Assembly: GCA_023250795.1 (NCBI GenBank)
Contig: JAHFAB010000103.1
Span: 1-6,678, forward strand
Direction of reading: 5' to 3'
DNA length: 6,678 nt
Source: Bacteriovoracaceae bacterium
GTDB taxonomy: Bacteria > Bdellovibrionota > UBA1018
Both the position numbers and the translations under genes were made by a program. Of this stretch, positions 1 to 6,182 are shown in pieces (the stretch's first letter is position 1; each line of letters starts with the position of its first letter). Below the pieces are notes generated by a model that was given only the letters and a program-made list of their open reading frames with translations, did not search any database and was not told the origin of the DNA.

Positions 1-238
1 CTTCAAAGCGGATTTGAGGCATTACGGGATGGGTGCGCAGATTTCGAGACACTTGGGCGTGAGAGAAATCGGTTTACTCACCAATAACCCTAAAAAAGTG
101 GTGGGGCTCGGAGGCTATGGTCTCAATATTGTGGAGCAGGTCAAAATTGAAACCACACCCACAGCTCATAATCGCTCTTATCTCAAAACAAAACGAGACA
201 AGTTGGGACATCAACTTTCTCTGGAGGAGAATGTATGA
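1..238 (+). CDS. ribA: GTP cyclohydrolase II, C-terminal part (partial, 5' end outside window)
   Basis: This is the last 78 residues of GTP cyclohydrolase II, read in the frame beginning at base 2. The enzyme opens GTP to 2,5-diamino-6-ribosylamino-pyrimidinone phosphate, formate and pyrophosphate, the first committed step of riboflavin synthesis in the cytoplasm. The visible family signatures are [11 protein letters not shown], then [18 protein letters not shown], then [10 protein letters not shown], ending with the conserved tail [13 protein letters not shown]. The Asp/Arg/Tyr-Gly-x-Gly-Ala-Gln stretch and the LLTNNP loop belong to the nucleotide-binding half. The zinc-binding cysteines and the real start lie upstream and cannot be seen. 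In many bacteria this domain is fused behind 3,4-dihydroxybutanone phosphate synthase (RibBA), and the window cannot distinguish ribA from ribBA. The stop codon overlaps the ribH start by four bases, which suggests translational coupling. Confidence 0.93.
   Translation, partial: FKADLRHYGMGAQISRHLGVREIGLLTNNPKKVVGLGGYGLNIVEQVKIETTPTAHNRSYLKTKRDKLGHQLSLEENV
225..229 (+). promoter_or_regulatory. Ribosome binding site of ribH
   Basis: A strong AGGAG, within a longer GGAGGAGA, lies 5 nt before the ATG at 235. It fixes the ribH start and shows that ribH can initiate independently as well as by coupling to the overlapping upstream stop codon. Confidence 0.8.
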
Positions 239-660
239 AATTTGCTCTCGTGGTCAGTCAGTTTAATGAAAAAATCTCTCAGGGACTTCAAAAAGGAGCT
301 TTGGCTTTTTTAGATGAGAAAAAAGTCCCGCTCCAGAGTATCAAAGTTTTCTATGTGCCTGGAGCTTTTGAAATTCCACTAGTTGCCCAAAAACTCGCCA
401 AATCCACACGCTTTGACGGAATCATTTGTTTGGGTGCTGTGATCAAAGGAGAGACTGCTCATTTTGAAATGATTAGTCTCGGAGCAACCACCGGACTCAT
501 GCAAGCGATACTTGCGACCGAAGTTCCAATGAGTTTTGGAATTTTGACAACCTATACCGAAGATCAAGCTTTGGTGCGGAGTCAGGAAAACGCCGAAAAC
601 AAAGGGCGAGAGGCGGCTCAAGCTTGTTTTGAAACAGTGCACTTGCTCAGAGAGCTCTAG
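235..660 (+). CDS. ribH: 6,7-dimethyl-8-ribityllumazine synthase (riboflavin synthase beta chain)
   Basis: Lumazine synthase condenses 5-amino-6-ribitylaminouracil with 3,4-dihydroxy-2-butanone 4-phosphate, the penultimate step of riboflavin synthesis. It normally acts as a pentamer or icosahedral shell. The protein has 141 residues, slightly short for the family because only three residues precede the first strand ALVVSQFNE. The active-site segments are all present: the Phe-Asn-Glu loop (residues 10-12), PGAFEIP (42-48), [12 protein letters not shown] (67-78) with the catalytic His at 76, FGILTT (101-106), Arg115 in the phosphate-binding position, and NKGREAA (122-128). The start at 235 is supported by AGGAG five bases upstream and by the ATGA overlap with ribA. 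nusB, a common downstream neighbour of ribH, is not seen. A metalloprotease-like gene follows instead. Confidence 0.96.
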   Translation: MKFALVVSQFNEKISQGLQKGALAFLDEKKVPLQSIKVFYVPGAFEIPLVAQKLAKSTRFDGIICLGAVIKGETAHFEMISLGATTGLMQAILATEVPMSFGILTTYTEDQALVRSQENAENKGREAAQACFETVHLLREL

Positions 661-667
661 AAGTTCC

Positions 668-1555
668 GTGAAAATTTATAATACGCTCCAGCTCTTTGTC
701 GATTGCCTGAAAAAATGGGAAACTCTCCCTTCTGAAAGTGAGCTTCTGAAAAATTATTTGGAACCCCTAGAAAATCTTCTTGCCCCGATGCTCAAAGACT
801 TCTCGTCTCATGGTCGTCCAAGTTTTTACGAAACTCTGTCAAGTTTAAACTGGAAAGAGTACCGTGAACAAACTCTTGGGCTTGATCCTTCTAGAGAACT
901 GAAGCGACTGAAGCATCAAATGTCACTCGTCGAAAATATTTTTGGCCTTACTCTGGAGTGTGAGGTGGTTCTCTGGGGAGCTTTTACCCTCATGGATGGT
1001 TATGCGCGTTTTGACAAGGGCACGCACCGTGTTTACCTTGGGGTAGACGAGCAGTTTTTACACCCTCATTATTTGAATATTCTCATGAGTCATGAACTCA
1101 CTCATGTGGCACGAGAGTCGCGTCCATCGGTTTGGACTGGGTTTGGGTTGGACCCTGAAATGTCTCATACTCAGTTTCAGAAATCACAACCCGTGATTGA
1201 GCATCTTTTTTCTGAGGGGTTTAGCTGTGTCGTTTCAGAAATTTTAAACCCATCTGACCAACCTTGGAATTATGTTTACCAAACCAAAGATTCTCTCGAG
1301 CAGGTTTTTGAAAATGGCCCGGCTGTCGACCGCGTAGTGCACCATCATCTGAAAGATAAAAGTGCGAGTTACAGAACTCTTTATGATTTGAGCCAGTATT
1401 CGCGGCAATTACCTCGCTACTCTCATTATGCATGGGCTTGGCAGTGGGTGAAAAAGGTTCTTGCGGACTTTGGTCATGGAGATCCCAAACAGATTTTAAC
1501 TCTTTGTTCAAAAGAATTAATGGATCATGCGATGAGTTTTAGATTGGGCTGTTAG
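668..1555 (+). CDS. Putative HExxH zinc metalloprotease (DUF2268-like), function unknown
   Basis: The 295-residue protein has a helical N-terminal half and a gluzincin-type metalloprotease signature in the middle. HELTH at residues 142-146 would supply two zinc-binding histidines and the catalytic glutamate. SEGF with Glu183, 37 residues later, is a plausible third zinc ligand. The strand before the motif and the aromatic segment HYAWAWQWVKKVL near the C-terminus resemble the general layout of DUF2268/COG5504 predicted Zn-dependent proteases, but I assign this from motif order, not alignment. No signal peptide or membrane segment is seen, so it is probably cytoplasmic. I chose GTG at 668, 7 bp after the ribH stop, with a weak AGAAG just upstream. 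A TTG at 629 would add 13 residues overlapping ribH with no ribosome binding site. Tight spacing implies co-transcription with ribH. The substrate is unknown. Confidence 0.72.
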   Translation: MKIYNTLQLFVDCLKKWETLPSESELLKNYLEPLENLLAPMLKDFSSHGRPSFYETLSSLNWKEYREQTLGLDPSRELKRLKHQMSLVENIFGLTLECEVVLWGAFTLMDGYARFDKGTHRVYLGVDEQFLHPHYLNILMSHELTHVARESRPSVWTGFGLDPEMSHTQFQKSQPVIEHLFSEGFSCVVSEILNPSDQPWNYVYQTKDSLEQVFENGPAVDRVVHHHLKDKSASYRTLYDLSQYSRQLPRYSHYAWAWQWVKKVLADFGHGDPKQILTLCSKELMDHAMSFRLGC

Positions 1556-1572
1556 CTTAGCGCGTGCGTAGC

Positions 1573-2802
1573 TCAGTGTTGTCGATGTGACCTGTGAGGG
1601 TTTCTGTGATGACGGCCTCCGCTGCCATCCCCGGGGCGCCCTTTTTTCTTCACGTCCGCCATTAAGCCCTCTGGCGTTTTTAACGCGGGAACGCGTTTTT
1701 TGATCAATTTTTCAATGTCCGAGAGAAACCTTCTCTCTTCTCCTGCGCAGAGGGAGACCGAAGTGCCTTGATTTCCAGCGCGCGCTGTTCGTCCGATGCG
1801 ATGGACATAGCTTTCTGGAACGTTGGGGATATCGTAGTTAAAAACATGCGAGACTTCATCGATGTCAATTCCTCGAGCTGCAATGTCTGTGGCAACGAGC
1901 ACTCGGGTCTCGCCTCTTTTGATGCTGTCTAAAGCACGCTCGCGTGCATTTTGAGATTTATTCCCGTGGATGGCTGCGGCTCTGATTTTGGATTTCATGA
2001 GAGATTCTGTAACGCGATTGGCATCCCGTTTTGTTCTGGTGAAAACAAGGGCCCGTGTGACTTTTGGATCGGCGAGAAGGTGGATCAAGAGAGATGTTTT
2101 CTTACTTTTTTCCACATAATACATACCCTGCGAAATGAGTTCGACAGTAGATGAAGGGGGTGTGACAGCAATTCGTGAGGGATTGTGTAGGATTTGAGAG
2201 GAGAGTTTGTGAATTTCTGGAGGCAAAGTGGCTGAGAAAAATAAAGTTTGGCGCGTTTTAGGAATTGCAGCAATGATCCGTCTCACATCATGGATAAAGC
2301 CCATGTCGAGCATTCGGTCTGCCTCGTCTAAGACAAAAATCTCAAGCGCGTTAAACCGAATCCGGCGTTGGTTCATGAGATCAAGCAGGCGCCCTGGAGT
2401 TGCTATGACGATATCAACGCCTTTGCGAATAGCGTTGACTTGTGAGTGTTGGCCCACACCTCCAAAAATCACTGTATTGCGAAGGCTCAGTCCTCGTCCA
2501 TAATTAGAAAAACTATCCCCGATTTGAGAGGCCAGTTCTCGTGTGGGGGTGAGAATGAGTGCGCGAATTTCTCTGGGATGGTTTCCCTGAGAATTCAGGG
2601 TTTTTTCAGATAAAAGTTGGAGAATGGGGAGCGCAAAAGCAGCTGTCTTTCCAGTTCCAGTCTGAGCACTGGCTAAGAGGTCTTGCCTGGCTAAGACTTT
2701 GGGAATGGCCTCGACCTGGATCGGGGTGGGAGTGGTATAGCCTTCGCTATGGACTGCTTTGAGGATCGGTTCAATTAAGCCGAGATTTCGAAATTCAATC
2801 AT
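1573..2802 (-). CDS. rhlE: DEAD-box ATP-dependent RNA helicase, RhlE type
   Basis: This is a complete 409-residue DEAD-box helicase that unwinds short RNA duplexes using ATP, probably in ribosome assembly or RNA decay. All motifs are in order: upstream Phe4 and Q-motif around TPIQ (26-29), motif I AQTGTGKT (46-53), Ia PTRELA (86-91), GG (114-115), TPGRL (135-139), DEAD (159-162), SAT (190-192), LVFTRTK (252-258), [10 protein letters not shown] (304-313) and HRIGRTAR (334-341). The opening MIEFRNLGL and the short C-terminal extension favour RhlE over DbpA, SrmB or CsdA. The last ~25 residues are rich in Lys, Arg, Gly and His, a typical non-specific RNA-binding tail. The gene is convergent with the preceding operon, with 17 bp between stop codons. 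It has only a weak ribosome binding site upstream of its ATG. No partner gene is adjacent. Confidence 0.93.
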   Translation of the reverse strand: MIEFRNLGLIEPILKAVHSEGYTTPTPIQVEAIPKVLARQDLLASAQTGTGKTAAFALPILQLLSEKTLNSQGNHPREIRALILTPTRELASQIGDSFSNYGRGLSLRNTVIFGGVGQHSQVNAIRKGVDIVIATPGRLLDLMNQRRIRFNALEIFVLDEADRMLDMGFIHDVRRIIAAIPKTRQTLFFSATLPPEIHKLSSQILHNPSRIAVTPPSSTVELISQGMYYVEKSKKTSLLIHLLADPKVTRALVFTRTKRDANRVTESLMKSKIRAAAIHGNKSQNARERALDSIKRGETRVLVATDIAARGIDIDEVSHVFNYDIPNVPESYVHRIGRTARAGNQGTSVSLCAGEERRFLSDIEKLIKKRVPALKTPEGLMADVKKKGRPGDGSGGRHHRNPHRSHRQH

Positions 2803-2957
2803 TTTTCACTTGGGAGCACCTTATATGGAATGTACCGTGATTACCAGCGTGAATGAGTAGATCGGGTGGAATTAAAATATATTCAATTAATAATATTTAA
2901 AAAAAACTTTAAAATACGAGCTGGATTCATTGAGCTATTTGGACCGTCTGATTTCGC

Positions 2958-2986
2958 TTGCTTTTTATCCCCGTATTGTTTATAAA
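2958..2986 (+). promoter_or_regulatory. Candidate sigma-70-like promoter of the VWA-like lipoprotein gene
   Basis: TTGCTT (2958-2963) and TATAAA (2981-2986) are separated by 17 bp, matching the housekeeping consensus at 3 of 6 and 5 of 6 positions. A run of A and T tracts lies upstream at about 2868-2915, as in UP elements. Transcription would begin near 2993, leaving a very short leader before the ATG at 3007. An alternative pair is TTGGAC (2939-2944) with TTTTAT (2963-2968), 18 bp apart. This was predicted by eye only. Confidence 0.4.
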
Positions 2987-2997
2987 TATTAACAGTG

Positions 2998-3002
2998 AGG
3001 AG
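2998..3002 (+). promoter_or_regulatory. Ribosome binding site deciding the lipoprotein start
   Basis: AGGAG lies 4 nt before the ATG at 3007. The in-frame GTG at 2995 overlaps this site and so cannot be the real start. Choosing ATG also leaves a normal lipoprotein signal peptide. Confidence 0.75.
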
Positions 3003-3006
3003 ATTT

Positions 3007-4680
3007 ATGAACAATTCAAAATATTCTCAGGGCGGGCGGATAGTTCTAATAACACTCAGTCTGGGGGCATGTCAAAACCAGCCAGACCTCATTCTGCAAA
3101 ATGAGAAATTACAAGAGAAGGCAGAAGTGCAGTTAGCGCAGAATAAATCTTGTAGAGTAAGTAAAGAAGACGAGCAAATTCAAAAAGTAGATCTATTGTT
3201 TGTTGTCAGTTCGCCCACGCATGTGGGTGTTGCTGAACAGATGGATTCTTTATTGAACGAATTTGATAGAAATATAGACTACAGAGTTTCAGTTTTGCTC
3301 GCTCAGGGAGGTAATTCTCCCGGTTACGGAAAAATTTGGGCTCCAACTGGAGAGAAAGAAGTATTGAATTCGCAAGAACTTAGCTCAGATCAAATGAGAG
3401 TTAAACTGGTTTCGTACGTCAGCAGTGCGCTTCTAGATTCTACTAAAAATACAGAAAAAATGAGTCTGCTATCTTTTTCTAGAGCACTAGATCCTGATCG
3501 CCTAGCAGAAAATAGAGATAAGGGATTTTTTAGAAAAGATTCAGTTTTAGGAGTTGTATTTGTGTCGGAAAATAATACCGAAACAGTGTCTGTCTTAAGT
3601 AAAGTAAAAGCGATACAAGGTGAAAAGTTCTACGTCATGGGCTCCTCTATTTTTAGTGAGCTAGATTTTGCTCGTGGAAATTATTTCGAAAGTTTGCAAA
3701 AATTCGGAGTGACCATGACTGAAAAATTATCTGAGAATAAAACCGCTGATTGTCTAAAGACAGCAAGCGGCGAACTCCCAGTCGTAGTTTTTGAGCCAGC
3801 CCCAAGGAAAAAGCAATTTTCTTGTACCATTCGATCCCATGGAACGGCCGTAGGTTGTCAGTCTGGAGAGCATTTGATGGGTGGAGGATGTGTGGGAGCA
3901 ATGGACGGATGTTATCCGAGTGTGGGTGTTGCGTGGGCGGCATCTGGCCCCCAGATGGGTGTGGGAACAGCATATGGAGTTTGTTGCAGTGAGACTGGGG
4001 ATATCGATTTGGATTCTCAAATACCTTTGGCACAATCAGGTCCAGGAACTTATAGAGTTTTGACTTGCCCCCAGGGATACATTGCATTGGGAGCAGGTGG
4101 ATATCTGAGTGGGGGATGGTCTTTCTCTGCTCAGGATAATGGTCCTTCTAGCGTAGTGTTTTCAGCACAAGCGGGTCCTCAGAATAATTTTGGTGCACAA
4201 ATTCAGTGTTATAAAGCTCCCAAAGACCCAGAAGATATTTTCCGTGTGAGTGGGTGTGGAGTTGCCACTTGTCCAGAAGACTCGCAACTTCTGGCGGGCC
4301 GCTGGAGTGGTTTCCCTAGTGCCTATGGCTCCGCTTACCCAAGTGGAAATAGTTTTTACGGACCAGGAACCGTGACTGCGATCTGTGGAAAAACTGAAGC
4401 GACGTATCCTGTTCCTTCTCCAAGTCCAAGTCCAAGTCCAAGTCCAAGTCCAAGTCCAAGTCCAAGTCCAAGTCCAACACCTACTGCTACTCCTTCACCT
4501 ATTCCAAGTGTTGCTCCTACGGTGGATCCATCGCCCACTCCCAGTCCGTCCCCAACTTTAGAGCCCTCTCCGGCTCCATCCCCGAGTGTGCTCCCTTCGC
4601 CCTCTGTCACTCCCTCTGTCACTCCCTCTGTCGTTCCATGCAATGGACCTACATGTGGTGCCGGAGTTTTTGGTGTGTGA
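3007..4680 (+). CDS. Predicted lipoprotein: degenerate VWA-like domain, Cys/Gly repeats, Pro-Ser tail
   Basis: The 557-residue protein starts with a lipoprotein signal peptide: a basic residue (Arg11), a hydrophobic stretch, and lipobox LGAC with Cys22 as the lipidated residue. Residues about 59-255 resemble a VWA fold. KVDLLFVV (60-67) is the first strand and VLGVVFVSE a later one, but the metal-binding DxSxS is replaced by SSPTH, so it probably cannot bind metal in the usual way. Residues about 273-460 form three degenerate Cys/Gly-rich units: C273/C284/C295/C302 to C326-C327, then C354-Pro to C401, then C417/C422-Pro to C460. From residue 470 a Pro-Ser/Pro-Thr tail includes ten PS dipeptides. 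It ends with a short segment containing C545 and C550. Acidic residues at +2/+3 are absent (Gln-Asn follows the Cys), so outer-membrane sorting is plausible. Function is unknown. A surface adhesion or display role is inference. Confidence 0.8.
   Translation: MNNSKYSQGGRIVLITLSLGACQNQPDLILQNEKLQEKAEVQLAQNKSCRVSKEDEQIQKVDLLFVVSSPTHVGVAEQMDSLLNEFDRNIDYRVSVLLAQGGNSPGYGKIWAPTGEKEVLNSQELSSDQMRVKLVSYVSSALLDSTKNTEKMSLLSFSRALDPDRLAENRDKGFFRKDSVLGVVFVSENNTETVSVLSKVKAIQGEKFYVMGSSIFSELDFARGNYFESLQKFGVTMTEKLSENKTADCLKTASGELPVVVFEPAPRKKQFSCTIRSHGTAVGCQSGEHLMGGGCVGAMDGCYPSVGVAWAASGPQMGVGTAYGVCCSETGDIDLDSQIPLAQSGPGTYRVLTCPQGYIALGAGGYLSGGWSFSAQDNGPSSVVFSAQAGPQNNFGAQIQCYKAPKDPEDIFRVSGCGVATCPEDSQLLAGRWSGFPSAYGSAYPSGNSFYGPGTVTAICGKTEATYPVPSPSPSPSPSPSPSPSPSPSPTPTATPSPIPSVAPTVDPSPTPSPSPTLEPSPAPSPSVLPSPSVTPSVTPSVVPCNGPTCGAGVFGV
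4420..4473 (+). repeat. Perfect hexanucleotide microsatellite (CCAAGT)9
   Basis: Nine uninterrupted copies of CCAAGT, followed by a partial CCAA, encode Pro-Ser dipeptides in the lipoprotein tail. The unit is in phase with the codons, so gain or loss of copies changes length by two residues without shifting the frame. The preceding CCT TCT also encodes Pro-Ser but with different codons, so the identity of the nine copies points to recent expansion and not only to protein-level selection. Confidence 0.97.
4600..4632 (+). repeat. Short 12-bp tandem repeat, CCCTCTGTCACT x 2.75
   Basis: Two full units and nine bases of a third encode [11 protein letters not shown] near the end of the lipoprotein tail. 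The repeat is in frame with the gene and identical at the DNA level, indicating a second, independent small expansion in the same tail. Confidence 0.9.
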
Positions 4681-4847
4681 ATTGCTTGGACCGTATAATG
4701 AAATATTGTTTTAAAATACAGAGAAAGTGGGTGTTATAAAACGTCTTGTTTTAAGGGTATATTTTAAAAAATGATAGAATTTAATTTTAATTTTTACTAA
4801 TAAAAAGCTATTTTTTAGTTGTTTTTCATAAATTATTTGGTATTAAT

Positions 4848-4872
4848 TCGTCTCGATCAACTGGAGAGACGA
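4848..4872. promoter_or_regulatory. Perfect 7+7 bp inverted repeat at the HNH gene leader (operator or RNA hairpin)
   Basis: TCGTCTC (4848-4854) and GAGACGA (4866-4872) are exact reverse complements, separated by 11 bases. The right arm overlaps the first two bases of the GAGG ribosome binding site (4871-4874), which sits 6 nt before the ATG at 4881. As RNA it could partly hide the ribosome binding site. As DNA it could be an operator, because a possible promoter (TTGTTT at 4819-4824, TATTAA at 4841-4846, 16 bp apart) would place the transcription start inside the left arm. Which of these applies is not decided by the sequence. Confidence 0.5.
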
Positions 4873-4880
4873 GGTTAATT

Positions 4881-5957
4881 ATGAAAACAACTGACATCAG
4901 AAAAATATCCGACTCAGAGCTTCTGGAGCAGACAGAAAAAGCTGTATTAGTAGAACGCGAAAGTACAAACCTGGTTTTAGATCACCTGCGTGAGATCCAG
5001 AGTAGACGACTTTATGCTCGCCTTGGGTTTAGTAGCATGTTTGAGTATTGCACTCAGCATCTAAAATACTGCAACTCCGGTGCTCAGCTTCGTATAGATG
5101 CCATGCGCCTGTCTTTAGAGCTTCCCGAGATCAAAGAGTCGTTGGAAAAAGGGGATCTCAGTCTTTCAGTCATAGGATCGTTTCAAAAATTTGTGCGTCA
5201 TGAGAACGGAAAAGACAAGAAATACTCGAGAGAAGAAAAACAGGAGCTTCTCAAACAAGTGGAGAATAAGTCACGAGTAGAGGCTGAGAAGGTTTTTGCA
5301 GAGATTTCACCCGAGGCATTTCCAAAAGAAAAAGTCAGGGTATTGAACGGGACTCAGTCTGAACTTCGTTTAGTAGCGGACGAGGAATTAATGGAATTGA
5401 TCGCTGAGATGAAGGCAAAGTTACAGCAGAAGGGGAACACGGACCCAAGCTATGCTGAGATCTTTAAAAGTGGATTGAGGAAGGCGCTGAAAAAAGAAAA
5501 GGGATTTGCTGGGGCGGGAGCTACTTCTTCAGAAGAAGTGGGTGGCACGATAAATGGGGTGCGAAAAGATTTTGCCAGCCCAAACTCCACTTCCTCAGCG
5601 GAAGTGAAAGCAGTGGCAAGCACAGAAATCACTTCGCCAGAGGAAGTACGAGATGTAAAAAAACGAATAGAAAAGGTATTTGGCAGGCAGTCTCGGGCAC
5701 AGCAAGTTTATATTTCAGTTTCTGCGAAAAAAACTGCTTTTCATCGAGCGGGAGAGCAATGCACCTATTTTTCAGAGATCACAGGAAAGCGCTGTACTGA
5801 AAAACATTTTCTACAAGTAGAACACATTATTCCCGTTGCGATGGGTGGGAGCTCTGAACAGGAAAACCTCACTGTTCTGTGCGCTTGTCATAATCGACTG
5901 AGTGCAATTGATAGTTTTGGGTTGGAGAAAATGCGGGCCTATCTGAAGATTGTGTGA
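4881..5957 (+). CDS. HNH endonuclease domain protein (Bdellovibrio-type multicopy family)
   Basis: The 358-residue protein has a helical N-terminal half and a C-terminal HNH nuclease domain. Residues about 11-105 hold the pattern typical of this family as I know it from Bdellovibrio-like genomes: SRRLYARLGFSSMFEYC (41-57), an Arg/Ala/Met helix RIDAMRLSLELPEI (71-84) and a Gly-Asp-Leu-Ser-Leu-Ser turn. The HNH module has Cys294 and Cys305 as likely zinc ligands, EHIIP (314-318) with His315 as the expected general base, Asn329 in ENL, then LCACHNRL with Cys334, Cys336 and His337. It would cut DNA in a metal-dependent way. The biological target is unknown. The linker (about 205-265) carries three repeats TSSEEV, TSSAEV and TSPEEV encoded by palindromic DNA. 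ATG at 4881 has GAGG six bases upstream. There is no cognate methylase, toxin or phage gene nearby, so a restriction role is unsupported. Confidence 0.85.
   Translation: MKTTDIRKISDSELLEQTEKAVLVERESTNLVLDHLREIQSRRLYARLGFSSMFEYCTQHLKYCNSGAQLRIDAMRLSLELPEIKESLEKGDLSLSVIGSFQKFVRHENGKDKKYSREEKQELLKQVENKSRVEAEKVFAEISPEAFPKEKVRVLNGTQSELRLVADEELMELIAEMKAKLQQKGNTDPSYAEIFKSGLRKALKKEKGFAGAGATSSEEVGGTINGVRKDFASPNSTSSAEVKAVASTEITSPEEVRDVKKRIEKVFGRQSRAQQVYISVSAKKTAFHRAGEQCTYFSEITGKRCTEKHFLQVEHIIPVAMGGSSEQENLTVLCACHNRLSAIDSFGLEKMRAYLKIV
5523..5647 (+). repeat. Three in-frame 17-bp palindromic repeats inside the HNH gene
   Basis: Copies lie at 5523-5539 (ACTTCTTCAGAAGAAGT, a perfect odd palindrome with 8-bp arms), 5589-5605 (ACTTCCTCAGCGGAAGT) and 5631-5647 (ACTTCGCCAGAGGAAGT). 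The shared core is ACTTC-N7-GAAGT with CAG in the loop. All start at the same codon position, 66 and 42 bp apart, and encode TSSEEV, TSSAEV and TSPEEV when the next two bases are included. The second copy has a compensating change at arm position 6 (T/A to C/G). In the third, the pairing at positions 6 and 7 is lost. Confidence 0.85.
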
Positions 5958-6078
5958 AGGGTTGCAGTGAGTGCGTCGGGTAATTGTAAAACTTAAACGG
6001 GAGAGACATTAGAAAATATCCCGCCCATTGTAAAAACAGACTCTAATTACTTATTGCGAATAGACTACTTTCTTCTTC

Positions 6079-6102
6079 GCCGAACTTTTTCGGCTAGTTT
6101 TT
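6079..6102 (+). terminator. Likely intrinsic terminator after the HNH gene
   Basis: GCCGAA (6079-6084), a CTTT loop and TTCGGC (6089-6094) form a perfect 6-bp stem, followed after TAG by TTTTT (6098-6102). The T-run is on the right side for + strand transcription, so it most likely ends the HNH transcript about 120 bp after its stop. The stem is short and the three-base gap before the T-run is not ideal. No comparable T-run serves the - strand gene here. Confidence 0.6.
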
Positions 6103-6182
6103 GGAAGCGTCCCATAGTCTTTTGCATACTCGTGATCTGAGGCACCGCGACTTGGGTTCTCAATATTTAATTTTTAATATTT

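Noticed and set aside
629..667. TTG at 629 as the metalloprotease start
   Set aside because: It lies inside ribH with no ribosome binding site, and the extra 13 residues look like out-of-frame ribH coding sequence. GTG at 668 fits the operon spacing better.
1551..1577. Imperfect inverted repeat around AGCT between the two convergent stop codons, as a shared terminator
   Set aside because: The pairing needs bulges and has no T-run on either strand.
4356..4643. Open frame on the - strand rich in Gly-Leu repeats (95 codons)
   Set aside because: It is the antisense reading of the CCAAGT microsatellite and proline-rich tail. The repeat keeps the frame open, there is no ribosome binding site, and the + strand gene is well supported.
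2939..4694. The 9-mer TTGGACCGT occurs on both sides of the lipoprotein gene (2939-2947 and 4686-4694), like a possible target duplication or shared operator
   Set aside because: Repeated 9-mers are expected by chance many times in a window of this size, and the flanking bases do not match. No transposase or inverted ends accompany it.
4694..4699. Perfect TATAAT that could be a -10 box for the HNH gene
   Set aside because: The best upstream -35 candidate (TTGGTG at 4670-4675) is poor and inside the preceding gene, and the leader would be about 175 nt. The surrounding DNA is AT-rich, so such matches are cheap.
4802..4826. AT-rich hairpin with a trailing T-run after the lipoprotein gene, a possible terminator
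   Set aside because: The stem has a mismatch, a G-U pair and only one G-C pair, so it is too weak to call. It also overlaps the possible HNH promoter.
4881..5957. HNH gene as part of a restriction, toxin or phage defence system
   Set aside because: No methylase, antitoxin, integrase or phage structural gene is present within the window, so only the nuclease domain itself can be supported.
5998..6023. CGGGA/TCCCG inverted repeat after the HNH gene
   Set aside because: The stem is only 5 bp with a 16-base loop and no T-run. The hairpin at 6079-6102 is a better terminator.
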